From: Hyphomicrobiaceae bacterium
Lineage (GTDB): Bacteria; Pseudomonadota; Alphaproteobacteria; Rhizobiales; Methyloligellaceae
NCBI GenBank assembly: GCA_028066055.1
Contig: JALCBY010000006.1
Coordinates: 112,451 to 176,450, forward strand
Direction of reading: 5' to 3'
DNA length: 64,000 nucleotides
The position numbers were made by a program, and so were the translations under genes. Every line of letters starts with the position of its first letter. The first letter of the stretch is position 1. The notes under the pieces are model-generated. The model ran no database searches. It was given only the letters and a program-made list of their open reading frames with translations, and was not told where the DNA came from. Below are positions 8,982-16,791 of this stretch, piece after piece.

Positions 8982-9833
8982 ATGAAGTTGAAGTCGATTG
9001 CATTTGCCGGCCTGGCCGGTGTCTTCGCGGTAGGTGCCTTTTCGGCGACTGCGTCCGCAGAAGTCTGCAAGAACGAAGCCTGGAAAAAGGCCATGGCGCG
9101 CGGCAAGCTGATTGTCGGCGTCAAGGCTGACTACAAGCCTTGGGGTTACCGCGATTCCAGCGGCAAGATTGTCGGCATGGAAGCCGATATGGCCAAGGAA
9201 GTTGCCGACACGATGGGTCTGGACCTTGAGCTTGTTGCCGTCCAGTCTTCGAACCGCATGCAGTTCCTCGAGCAGGGCAAGATCGACCTGATGATCGCGA
9301 CCATGTCGGACCGGCCCGACCGCCGCAAGGTCGTCGGCATTGTCGGCCCGAACTACTATACGTCGGGAACGAACATCCTTGCTCCGAAGGCTCTGAAGAT
9401 TAAGAGCTGGAAGGACCTGAAGGACAAGCCGGTCTGCGGCAAGCAGGGCGCGTTCTACAACAAGATCGTGACTGAACGGCACGGCGCCAAGGTCATCGCC
9501 TTTACAGGCAACGCGGAAGCCAAGCAGGCTCTGCGCGACAAGAAGTGCATTGCCTGGGTCTATGACGACTCGTCGATCATGTCCGATCTCGCTTCGGGTC
9601 AGTATAACGACTATGAAATGCCGCTGGCATCCGAGGACGACAACCCTTGGGCATTGGCCGTCCCGAAAGCGGAAGCAAACTGTGTGTTCGGGCGCTTCAT
9701 GTCCGGCATGCAGTATTACTGGCTGAGTTCCGGCAAGCTCGTTGAGCTTGAAAAGAAATGGGGCATTCAGCCTACCAAATTCCTTGCCGACCAGCAGGCT
9801 CGCTTTAAAGACTGGCTTGCTGACAAGAAATAG
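8982..9833 (+). CDS. Polar amino acid ABC transporter substrate-binding protein
   Basis: Periplasmic solute-binding protein of family 3 (polar amino acids), 283 residues. ATG 8982 follows a strong AGGAG site and gives a clean Sec signal peptide (MKLKSIAFAGLAGVF... ending ATASA near residue 26). Family features are RGKLIVGVKADYKPWG, MEADMAKEVADTMGL and IDLMIATMSDRPDR. It is followed by two permeases and an ATPase on the same strand, making a complete uptake system. The adjacent demethylation and ureohydrolase genes suggest an N-methylated or guanidino amino acid as substrate, but this is inference. Confidence 0.93.
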   Translation: MKLKSIAFAGLAGVFAVGAFSATASAEVCKNEAWKKAMARGKLIVGVKADYKPWGYRDSSGKIVGMEADMAKEVADTMGLDLELVAVQSSNRMQFLEQGKIDLMIATMSDRPDRRKVVGIVGPNYYTSGTNILAPKALKIKSWKDLKDKPVCGKQGAFYNKIVTERHGAKVIAFTGNAEAKQALRDKKCIAWVYDDSSIMSDLASGQYNDYEMPLASEDDNPWALAVPKAEANCVFGRFMSGMQYYWLSSGKLVELEKKWGIQPTKFLADQQARFKDWLADKK

Positions 9834-9850
9834 GCTTCGCTAAGGTTCCG

Positions 9851-9882
9851 GTTCCGGGAAACGTGAAGGCGTTTCCCGGAAC
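9851..9882 (+). other. Intercistronic RNA hairpin
   Basis: Perfect 13-bp stem (arm GTTCCGGGAAACG) with a 6-base loop, between the binding-protein and first permease genes. No T-run follows, so it is more likely an mRNA-stabilising or partial attenuation hairpin that keeps binding-protein expression above that of the membrane components, as known for other ABC operons. Confidence 0.7.
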
Positions 9883-9911
9883 GGTCCCGTCAGTGATGCA
9901 TTGGGGGGGAT

Positions 9912-10667
9912 ATGTTTCAGGCGATTCAGGACTATTTCCGCCAGCTGGCAGAAACCAATCCAAGCTGGAACTTCATTTACATCTACGACCCGGTGCAGAC
10001 CGCACGCGTGCTGGAAGGCCTGTGGATGACGATCCAGCTTTCCGTCGTCTGCGTTATTTTTTCCGTCGTCATCGGCGTTGTCGGGGCTTGGCTTCAAGGT
10101 TCTCCGGTACGCTGGATACGTTCGACCGTGCAGGGCTACATCCAGTTTTTCCGGAATACCCCTCCTCTGATACAGCTTTTGTTTTTCTATTTTGCCCTCG
10201 GTCAGTTCACGCCGAAATATTCTCCCGACGGCTGGCTCGAAGTGCCGATCATATCCAATGTCGGCTGGGCGATTATCTCTCTTTCGTTCTTCGCCGGAGC
10301 TTTCAACGTCGAGATATTCCGCGCCGGCATCGAAGCGGTTCCGGAATCGACCAAGGAAGCGTCAGAGTCCCTTGGGATGAACCGGATGCAGACTTACGGT
10401 TATGTGGTGCTGCCGCTCGCATTCCGGGTCAGCCTGCCGGCCCTCAACAACAATCTCGTCAATCTGGTCAAGACCACGACCCAGGCGATCGTGATCGCCG
10501 TGCCGGAACTGCTCTATCAACTTGTGAGCATCTACAACGACTATTCCACCGCGCAGAACGCCTGCATGGTGCTGATGTTCGTCGTGTACATCGCCCTCGT
10601 CGGCATTCTCGTGCTCACAATGAACCGGTGGGAACGCGCCATGCGCATTCCGGGATACGGAGCGTAA
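9912..10667 (+). CDS. Amino acid ABC transporter permease (HisM/GlnP type)
   Basis: 251-residue inner-membrane permease. Hydrophobic segments cover residues about 35-60, 75-100, 115-140 and 195-240. The FFRNTPPLIQLLFFYF stretch is the signature of polar amino acid permeases, and the EAS-containing coupling loop ESTKEASESLGMNRMQTYGYVVLP contacts the ATPase. It starts 29 bp after the intercistronic hairpin and ends 2 bp before the next permease, so the two permease genes are tightly coupled and probably form a heterodimer. Confidence 0.93.
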   Translation: MFQAIQDYFRQLAETNPSWNFIYIYDPVQTARVLEGLWMTIQLSVVCVIFSVVIGVVGAWLQGSPVRWIRSTVQGYIQFFRNTPPLIQLLFFYFALGQFTPKYSPDGWLEVPIISNVGWAIISLSFFAGAFNVEIFRAGIEAVPESTKEASESLGMNRMQTYGYVVLPLAFRVSLPALNNNLVNLVKTTTQAIVIAVPELLYQLVSIYNDYSTAQNACMVLMFVVYIALVGILVLTMNRWERAMRIPGYGA

Positions 10668-10669
10668 CC

Positions 10670-11566
10670 ATGAGCGCACGTCATCTCATACCCGGTATCA
10701 CCACAGCGGCGAAAACGGATCTGCCGGTCCTCAAGCCTTTCACCGGCAAACCTTCCGGCCATGACGACATTGGCTTTTGCCGTTTTCTGGCGAACCTGTC
10801 GCCGAGGACCGTTTTCTTCGTTATGTTCGTTGTTGCACTGTGGCCCATCGCGGCCCTTGCGCAAGCGAAGTACACGCTCGGCGACGCGTTCGATGCTCTA
10901 TGGCGATGGATCCCCTTCCTCGTAACGAAAGGTTTTGCGCTCAACATCCTCATCAGCGTCCTGACGATGGCGATCGGCACATTCGCGGGCGTTCTGCTCG
11001 GCCTTTGGCAGATATCGCCAAACCCGATCGTCAAAAAGATTGCCTGGGCGGTCACGCAGGCCTTTCGCAACTCCCCATGGCTGGTGCTCCTGTTCATCGT
11101 CATGCTCGCATTTCCGTTCGAGATCAGCATCGGCGGTCTGACGATCCCGATTCCCGACTGGATGAAAGCTGTGTTCGGACTGTCCCTGCCGATCATGGCG
11201 AACATTTCGGAGGTCGTGCGCGGCGCGATCATGTCCGTTCCGACGGGCCAGTGGGAGGCTTCCGAATCGCTCGCCTTCTCTCGCCGGCAGGTTCTCTGGC
11301 AGATCATTCTGCCACAGTGCTTCAAACGCATGATCCCGCCATGGATGAACTGGTATGCCATCCTGACGATGGCCACACCGCTCGTTTCCCTGCTGGGGGT
11401 TGAGGAAATCGTCACCCTGTCGCGGCAGGCGATGGAAGGCGAGGACAACCATCCGGAATTGCTCATCCCATTCTACGGATTCTGCCTGCTTATCTTCTTC
11501 GCCTATTGCTATCCGATCGCGCGCTGGACGATCAGTCTGGAGCGCAAATTCTCGGTCAAACTGTAA
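10670..11566 (+). CDS. Amino acid ABC transporter permease, second subunit
   Basis: 298 residues from ATG 10670, two bases after the first permease stop. The frame is open further upstream, but that part is a shadow of the first permease. A roughly 50-residue N-terminal cytoplasmic extension precedes the first hydrophobic segment. The QAFRNSPWLVLLFIVMLAFPF stretch is the polar amino acid permease motif, and the coupling loop has TGQWEASESLAFSRRQVLWQIILPQ. The paired-permease layout is typical of systems with one binding protein and one ATPase. Confidence 0.92.
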   Translation: MSARHLIPGITTAAKTDLPVLKPFTGKPSGHDDIGFCRFLANLSPRTVFFVMFVVALWPIAALAQAKYTLGDAFDALWRWIPFLVTKGFALNILISVLTMAIGTFAGVLLGLWQISPNPIVKKIAWAVTQAFRNSPWLVLLFIVMLAFPFEISIGGLTIPIPDWMKAVFGLSLPIMANISEVVRGAIMSVPTGQWEASESLAFSRRQVLWQIILPQCFKRMIPPWMNWYAILTMATPLVSLLGVEEIVTLSRQAMEGEDNHPELLIPFYGFCLLIFFAYCYPIARWTISLERKFSVKL

Positions 11567-11578
11567 GGAGCCGATCTC

Positions 11579-12334
11579 ATGGCCGAAAGCACCTGGACAC
11601 CCAAAGAGCCGATGGTCAGCGCCAAGGATGTGCACAAGTCGTTCGGCGACCTGGAAGTGCTGAAAGGCATTTCCATGGACATCATGAAGGGAGAGTGCAT
11701 CTGCATTATCGGACCGTCCGGCTCCGGCAAATCGACCTTCATCCGCTGCATCAATGCGCTGAATCCAATCGATTCCGGGTCCATTCTGGTGGAGGGGCAG
11801 GAGGTGAACGATGCCCATCTCGACAAGCTGGAACTGCGCAAGAAGGTCGGCATGGTGTTCCAGCAATACAATCTGTTTCCTCACAAGACGGCGCTTGAAA
11901 ACATCATGATGGCGCCACTCAAGGTCCTGAAGCAGGGAAAAGAAGAGGTCGAAGCGCGGGCCCGCGATCTCATCAAGAAGGTGCGTCTCGACGGCAAGGA
12001 AAACAGTTATCCCGGCGAGCTGTCCGGCGGTCAGCAGCAGCGCGTCGCAATCGCACGATCTCTGGCGATGCACCCCGACGTGATGCTGTTCGACGAGGTG
12101 ACGGCGGCGCTCGATCCGGAAACAGTCAAGGAGGTTCTGGTTACGATCAAGGATCTCGCGGAGGAAGGCATGACGTGCATTCTCGTGACCCACGAGATGG
12201 GCTTTGCACGCGAGGTCGCCAACCATATCTACTTCACCGACCGCGGCATCATCGTCGAGCACGGACCGCCGAAGACATTCTTCACAAAGGCGAAGGATCC
12301 GAGGACGAAAGAGTTCCTGAGCCAGATCCTCTAG
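11579..12334 (+). CDS. Amino acid ABC transporter ATP-binding protein
   Basis: 251-residue ATPase of the polar amino acid (HisP/GlnQ) type. Walker A GPSGSGKS is at residues 45-52, the signature LSGGQQQR near 147-154, Walker B with VMLFDEVTAALDP near 167, and the switch histidine in ILVTHEMGFA near 203. All catalytic motifs are intact. It starts 12 bp after the second permease and completes the transporter. The next gene, a PLP enzyme, begins 37 bp later and may be cotranscribed. Confidence 0.95.
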   Translation: MAESTWTPKEPMVSAKDVHKSFGDLEVLKGISMDIMKGECICIIGPSGSGKSTFIRCINALNPIDSGSILVEGQEVNDAHLDKLELRKKVGMVFQQYNLFPHKTALENIMMAPLKVLKQGKEEVEARARDLIKKVRLDGKENSYPGELSGGQQQRVAIARSLAMHPDVMLFDEVTAALDPETVKEVLVTIKDLAEEGMTCILVTHEMGFAREVANHIYFTDRGIIVEHGPPKTFFTKAKDPRTKEFLSQIL

Positions 12335-12371
12335 CACGGCCCGCGCCGGTGCGGCGTGGCGGGGCATTCCG

Positions 12372-13574
12372 TTGAGTTTTGTCTCACATCTCGAATGCAG
12401 CCAGACCGGCGCGCAGTATCCCCATGACCGGTTTCGCTCGGTCTCGGATGCGAATGCGCCGCTTCTGGTGCGCTACGACCTCGAGGCAATGAAGGCGGCA
12501 ATCTCCAAGGAGACCCTCGCAACGCGCGCGCCTGATATGTGGCGCTATCTGGAATGGTTGCCCATCGAGGGGCCCGACAGGATTGTCAGCCTCGGCGAGC
12601 CGATGACACCGCTGCTGCCTCTCAACCGGCTGGCCGACGGCCAGGTCATCGTCAAGGATGAAGGCCGCATGCCAACGGGCAGTTTCAAGGCGCGGGGCCT
12701 CGCGATCGCCGTTTCCATGGCGAAAGCGTTCGGCATCGACCACGTCGCCATACCGACGGCCGGGAATGCCGGTGCGGCTCTCGGCGCATATTGTTCGCGT
12801 GCCGGCATCCGCAGCACGGTGTTCTGCCCGGACGATGCCCCGGAAACAACCATCCGCGAGATTGCCTTTCACGGTGCCGACACCTACCGGGTGAACGGGC
12901 TCATCAACCATTGCGGCGAAATCGTCGCCAGCGGCACCGAACAGGTCGGCTGGCTCGATCTTTCGACTCTGAAAGAGCCCTATCGGATCGAAGGCAAGAA
13001 GACGATGGGGCTTGAGCTCGCGGAGCAACTCGGCTGGGATCTTCCCGACGTCATCTTCTATCCTACCGGCGGTGGGACAGGGCTCATCGGCATGTGGAAG
13101 GCATTCGAGGAGCTGGCTGCCATGGGGTGGGTCGGATCGAAACGGCCACGCATGATCGCCGTCCAGTCCACACGCTGCGGTCCGCTCGTAAAAGCCTTCG
13201 ACGAGGGCCATGACGAGGTGAAGGAACCCTGGACCAATGCGGAAACCGTCATCCACGGCGTGCGCGTGCCCAAACCCTTCGGTGACCGCCTGTGTCTCAA
13301 GGTCATGAGGGAGAGCAACGGGCTCGGTTCCATGGTGGATGACTACGAGGTGATCGAAGCGCGCGCCGCCATCGCACGCAAGGAGGGCATTCATCTCTCG
13401 ATTGAAGGTGCTGCCTGCTTTGTCGCCTGGCGTCAGGAGGTGAAGAGCGGCCGGATCAACAGCGGCGACCGGGCAATTCTGTTCAACTGCGCCAGCGGCC
13501 TGAAGGCCGATCTGCCGCCGGTTGAGACGCGCATCGATCACACACGCCCGATCGACTATTCTCGGTTTCGTTGA
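12372..13574 (+). CDS. Threonine synthase-like PLP-dependent enzyme
   Basis: 400-residue fold-type II PLP enzyme. The N-terminal SHLECSQTG zinc-ribbon-like motif and LLVRYDLE match threonine synthase-like proteins; the start is TTG 12372, which keeps this conserved N-terminus. The PLP lysine is Lys106 in PTGSFKARG, and the phosphate-binding AGNAGAALGAY and FYPTGGGTGLIG loops are present. True biosynthetic threonine synthase is possible, but its place between an amino acid transporter and a ureohydrolase argues for a catabolic ammonia-lyase or beta-elimination role. Substrate unknown. Confidence 0.88.
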   Translation: MSFVSHLECSQTGAQYPHDRFRSVSDANAPLLVRYDLEAMKAAISKETLATRAPDMWRYLEWLPIEGPDRIVSLGEPMTPLLPLNRLADGQVIVKDEGRMPTGSFKARGLAIAVSMAKAFGIDHVAIPTAGNAGAALGAYCSRAGIRSTVFCPDDAPETTIREIAFHGADTYRVNGLINHCGEIVASGTEQVGWLDLSTLKEPYRIEGKKTMGLELAEQLGWDLPDVIFYPTGGGTGLIGMWKAFEELAAMGWVGSKRPRMIAVQSTRCGPLVKAFDEGHDEVKEPWTNAETVIHGVRVPKPFGDRLCLKVMRESNGLGSMVDDYEVIEARAAIARKEGIHLSIEGAACFVAWRQEVKSGRINSGDRAILFNCASGLKADLPPVETRIDHTRPIDYSRFR

Positions 13575-13600
13575 CGCAACCGCACACTGGGACCCTTCCG

Positions 13601-14527
13601 ATGCCTTCACCCGTCACACAAACTTTCCTTGGCGTACCATCCGTCTCCCTCAATGACCTGGCAGCAGAAGATATCGTGATCCTCGGCGCCCCCGAGGCGA
13701 CGCCCTATACGCCCGGCAAAGCTTCCCACTGCCACGACGCGCCCGATGCGGTTCGTGCCGTAATGGCCCGGCTCGGTGAATGGTCAGGGCATTATGATTT
13801 TGAACTCGATACGACTTTGATCCCGCAAGGTGGCCGCAGGATTTGCGATGTGGGCGACCTGCCCGGAGACCCCACGACTCCTGAGCAAAACCGTGCGCGC
13901 ATCACCGATGCCGTCGCCCGTGTTCTTGCGGCAGATGCCATGCCCATTGTCATCGGCGGGGATGACTCCGTTCCCATACCCGTACTGGCGGCATATGAGA
14001 ACTCCGGCCCCATCTGGGTGGTCCAGGTGGATGCACATCTGGACTGGCGTGATGAACGCGAGGGCGTGCGTGAAGGGTGGAGCAGCCCCATGCGGCGGGC
14101 CTCTGAAATGCCGTGGGTGGACGGCATCGTTCAGATCGGCATTCGCGGGGTCGGCTCGGCACGGCCGTCGGATGTCGATGCCGCCAGAAATTACGGAGCA
14201 AAGATCTTCACTGCACGCGAGGTGCATTCATATGGAATTGGCAAGGCGGTCGAAGCTTTGCCGCAGGGCGCGCGTTGCTTTCTGACGATTGATTTCGACG
14301 GCATCGATCCGACAGTTGTCCCCGCCGTGCTGTCGCAGGTGCCGGGGGGGCTCACCTACTGGCACATCATCGAGTTGATTGAAAGCCTGTGCACCCGGGG
14401 CATGCTGGTGGGAGCGGATGTGGTTGAGCTTGCGCCGCAACTTGACGTGAACAATCTGGGCGTGCGCACGGCGGGACGGATCATCGCCAACCTTGCCGGC
14501 AATTGTTCCAAGGCCTCATCCGGCTGA
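13601..14527 (+). CDS. Arginase/agmatinase-family ureohydrolase with GGDDS variant
   Basis: Ureohydrolase fold protein that would hydrolyse a guanidino compound to urea plus an amine. With ATG 13601 it has 308 residues; TTG 13571, overlapping the previous stop, is an alternative. Two metal motifs are canonical: DAHLD at 144-148 and DFDGIDP at 231-237. The first motif is GGDDS (119-123): Asp122 stands where arginases have the metal-binding His of GGDHS. A changed metal site or substrate is possible. Lying beside sarcosine oxidase genes, it could release sarcosine or glycine from a guanidino acid such as creatine; that is a hypothesis. Confidence 0.87.
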   Translation: MPSPVTQTFLGVPSVSLNDLAAEDIVILGAPEATPYTPGKASHCHDAPDAVRAVMARLGEWSGHYDFELDTTLIPQGGRRICDVGDLPGDPTTPEQNRARITDAVARVLAADAMPIVIGGDDSVPIPVLAAYENSGPIWVVQVDAHLDWRDEREGVREGWSSPMRRASEMPWVDGIVQIGIRGVGSARPSDVDAARNYGAKIFTAREVHSYGIGKAVEALPQGARCFLTIDFDGIDPTVVPAVLSQVPGGLTYWHIIELIESLCTRGMLVGADVVELAPQLDVNNLGVRTAGRIIANLAGNCSKASSG

Positions 14528-14613
14528 AAGTCTGATTGAAATCAAGCCTTTCCATTTCCGGATTATCGATTTCCGGTGTCTGCGATATTGACTCTGCGGC
14601 ATCAATATGATTA

Positions 14614-14628
14614 GAACAAAATAAGAAC
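14614..14628 (+). promoter_or_regulatory. LexA (SOS) box, GAAC-N7-GAAC
   Basis: Direct repeat GAAC-aaaataa-GAAC, the known LexA operator of Alphaproteobacteria (same as GTTC-N7-GTTC on the other strand), 22 bp before imuA. It predicts DNA-damage induction of imuA-imuB-dnaE2. Confidence 0.88.
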
Positions 14629-14650
14629 ATTTATGCTACTCTAACGGGAA

Positions 14651-15352
14651 ATGATGCATGGCTTGTCCGATATCGATGCCCTGCGCAGTGCCGTCCGCGC
14701 CATTGAAAGGCCGAGGGCGCGCTTTGCGTACCCCCTGTCGTTCGGATGCCCGCAGGCAGATGACGTGCTGGGCAAGACCCTCGTCAGCGGGCGTGTCCAT
14801 GAACTCGGCGGGACCGCGGCCACCCTGTTCGCAACCCTTGTGCTTGCACGATGCGAAGGCTCCGTTTTGTGGTGCGCGCAGGACGGCCTCGCGTCCGCCC
14901 TTTACCCGCCGGGGTTGGCACAGGCGGGGCTTGATCCGCGGAGAGTTGTTCTGGCGCGAATGTCGCGCGCGGACGATCTCCTGCATGCCGCCCATGAGGG
15001 CCTGCGCGCCGGCTGGCATATGGTCCTGGAAACAATGCGGGGAGTTGATCTCGGGACAGGGCGGCGGCTGCAGCTCGCTGCTGAAACCGGCGGAGGGCTT
15101 GGCCTTGTCGTCGCCATGGATCACGTCGCAGATGTGCCGTTACTGCCTTCCGCAACGACACGCTGGCACGCAGCGCTGGCCGGCGGCTCGCTCTGGCCCG
15201 CGCCCGTCGATCTGCATCTTCACCTGACGCGCAACCGCAACGGCCTGCCGGGCCGATGGACGATGGAGTGGGATTATGCGTCGCGTTCTTTCTCTCTGGT
15301 TCCCACATCTGGCGATCGACAGGGTGACACGCCGCGACGTATCCCTGCGTGA
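14651..15352 (+). CDS. imuA: ImuA, RecA-like mutagenesis protein
   Basis: 233 residues. ImuA is a RecA/SulA-related protein of the SOS mutasome found with ImuB and DnaE2. Recognisable parts are PLSFGCPQADDVLG, VHELGGTAATLFA in place of a proper Walker A (no GKT), VLWCAQDG and DLHLHLTRNRNG near the end. The degenerate nucleotide site is typical of the family. A LexA box lies 22 bp upstream. Its 3' end overlaps imuB by 77 bp in another frame, so the two are translationally linked; the last 25 residues beyond SFSLVP may be a poorly conserved tail. Confidence 0.9.
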   Translation: MMHGLSDIDALRSAVRAIERPRARFAYPLSFGCPQADDVLGKTLVSGRVHELGGTAATLFATLVLARCEGSVLWCAQDGLASALYPPGLAQAGLDPRRVVLARMSRADDLLHAAHEGLRAGWHMVLETMRGVDLGTGRRLQLAAETGGGLGLVVAMDHVADVPLLPSATTRWHAALAGGSLWPAPVDLHLHLTRNRNGLPGRWTMEWDYASRSFSLVPTSGDRQGDTPRRIPA

Positions 15353-16787
15353 CATTCCGTTTGCATTCATATCCGAGAGCGCCAACCGCGTCGCTCTCCA
15401 CGCAGTGAACGGACATGCGCGCGCTTCCGGTGTCGCGGAACGCATGTCGCTCAGCGACGCACGCGCCGTCTGCCCGCAGCTCGCAATCCGCCCTGCCGAA
15501 CCACGCGCAGATGCCCGTCTGCTCAGGAGCCTTGCACGCTGGATGGAGCATTACAGCCCGTCGATCGCATTCGACAAACCGGACGGCCTGTTTGCGGACA
15601 TGAGCGGTGTTTCGCATCTGTTTGGCGGCGAAACGGAAATGATTGCCGGCCTGACGGGAAAACTGGAACGTTTCGGCATTTGCGTCCGTGCCGCGCTTGC
15701 CGATACGGCCGGAGCGGCATGGGCGCTCGCACGTCATGGTTGCGGGTGCACCATCGTAAGCCCCGGGGCACAGCGCGCGGCGCTGTCGCCGTTGCCAATC
15801 GCGGCACTGCGCGTCGGAAACGATGTCGCGCAGCTCGGTCGCCGGCTTGGCTTGAAGAAAATCAGCGACCTTTATCCACTGCCGCGGTCATCGATTGCCT
15901 CTCGCTTCGGCCTCGAAACCCTGAAGCGGTTCGACCAGGCGCTCGGCCGCGATGACGAGCCGCTCCGCCATATCCGCTTCGTTCCGGCGCTGAAGGAAAC
16001 CCTTGTTTTTGCGGAACCCATCGGACGCACCGAAGACGTCGAAGCCGCCTTGCGTCTGGTGCTTGAACGGCTGTGCGCACGTCTGGAACAAAAGGAAAAA
16101 GGTGCCCGCCTGACAGCCTTCAACATCGAACAGGTCGATGGCACCCGGCAAACGCTCACCATTGCCACGACGCAGCCGAGCCGATCCCCGGCAGCCCTCC
16201 TGCATCTCTTCCGCGACCAATTCGACAAGCTCGACGCCGGCTTCGGCATTGAGCGGGTGCATGTGAGCGCCGAACGATGCGAATTGCTCACCACAGCGCA
16301 ACTGAATACGCCGGGAAAGGGAACGCGGCCTGCAGATGAGACGGATACCGGCCTGATCGACCGGCTCGTCAACCGGTTCGGCTATGACCATGTATTGCGG
16401 CTGGTGCCTGCGGAAAGCCACTTGCCCGAGCGCGCCTGGCTCGCTTTTTCCGCTGCCGACACTTCACACCATGCCCCCTGGAGCGCACCTGTTGCGGCAC
16501 GCCCCTTGCGCCTGCTCTCCCCGCCCGAGCCGGTTGCAGCCGAAACCCATGCCGGCGGCGGAACTCCACCAGCCGCCATCCGTTTCCGCGGCAAGCTCCT
16601 GGCTTTGATCCCCCTTGGCGGACCGGAAAGGATCGAGCCCGAATGGTGGCACGACGATCCGGCCTGGCGTTCCGGCACGCGCGAATACTGGTGGGTTCGC
16701 GATGGCGACGGGCATCATCTGTGGCTGTTCCGCGTGGGTGAACCGCATGCCCACGGCGCATGGTTCCTGCACGGATTCGGGGGCTGA
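15276..16787 (+). CDS. imuB: ImuB, catalytically inactive Y-family polymerase homolog
   Basis: 503-residue Y-family DNA polymerase-like protein that acts as hub between DnaE2 and the beta clamp. ATG 15276 follows GGAGTGGG. The N-terminus RRVLSLWFPHLAIDR lacks the catalytic acidic residue of true Y-family polymerases, as usual in ImuB. Polymerase-fold parts can be followed (ERMSLSDARAVCPQ, FADMSGVSHLFGG, SIASRFGLETLKRFDQALG). It starts inside imuA and ends 4 bp before dnaE2. The C-terminal part has YWWVRDGDGHHLWLFR, typical of ImuB. Confidence 0.93.
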   Translation: MRRVLSLWFPHLAIDRVTRRDVSLRDIPFAFISESANRVALHAVNGHARASGVAERMSLSDARAVCPQLAIRPAEPRADARLLRSLARWMEHYSPSIAFDKPDGLFADMSGVSHLFGGETEMIAGLTGKLERFGICVRAALADTAGAAWALARHGCGCTIVSPGAQRAALSPLPIAALRVGNDVAQLGRRLGLKKISDLYPLPRSSIASRFGLETLKRFDQALGRDDEPLRHIRFVPALKETLVFAEPIGRTEDVEAALRLVLERLCARLEQKEKGARLTAFNIEQVDGTRQTLTIATTQPSRSPAALLHLFRDQFDKLDAGFGIERVHVSAERCELLTTAQLNTPGKGTRPADETDTGLIDRLVNRFGYDHVLRLVPAESHLPERAWLAFSAADTSHHAPWSAPVAARPLRLLSPPEPVAAETHAGGGTPPAAIRFRGKLLALIPLGGPERIEPEWWHDDPAWRSGTREYWWVRDGDGHHLWLFRVGEPHAHGAWFLHGFGG

Positions 16788-16791
16788 CCGC

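Noticed and set aside
10898..12367. Minus-strand open frame of 489 codons opposite the second permease and the ATPase
   Set aside because: His- and Arg-rich shadow of well-conserved transporter genes.
12384..13610. Minus-strand open frame of 408 codons opposite the PLP enzyme
   Set aside because: Antisense to a gene with an intact PLP lysine motif; no similarity of its own.
14532..14545. CTGAT-TGAA-ATCAA as an FNR box before imuA
   Set aside because: One mismatch, and no reason for FNR control of an SOS cassette; probably chance.
16615..16791. Longer N-terminus for DnaE2
   Set aside because: Lies inside imuB and lacks similarity; the PHP domain begins at ATG 16792.
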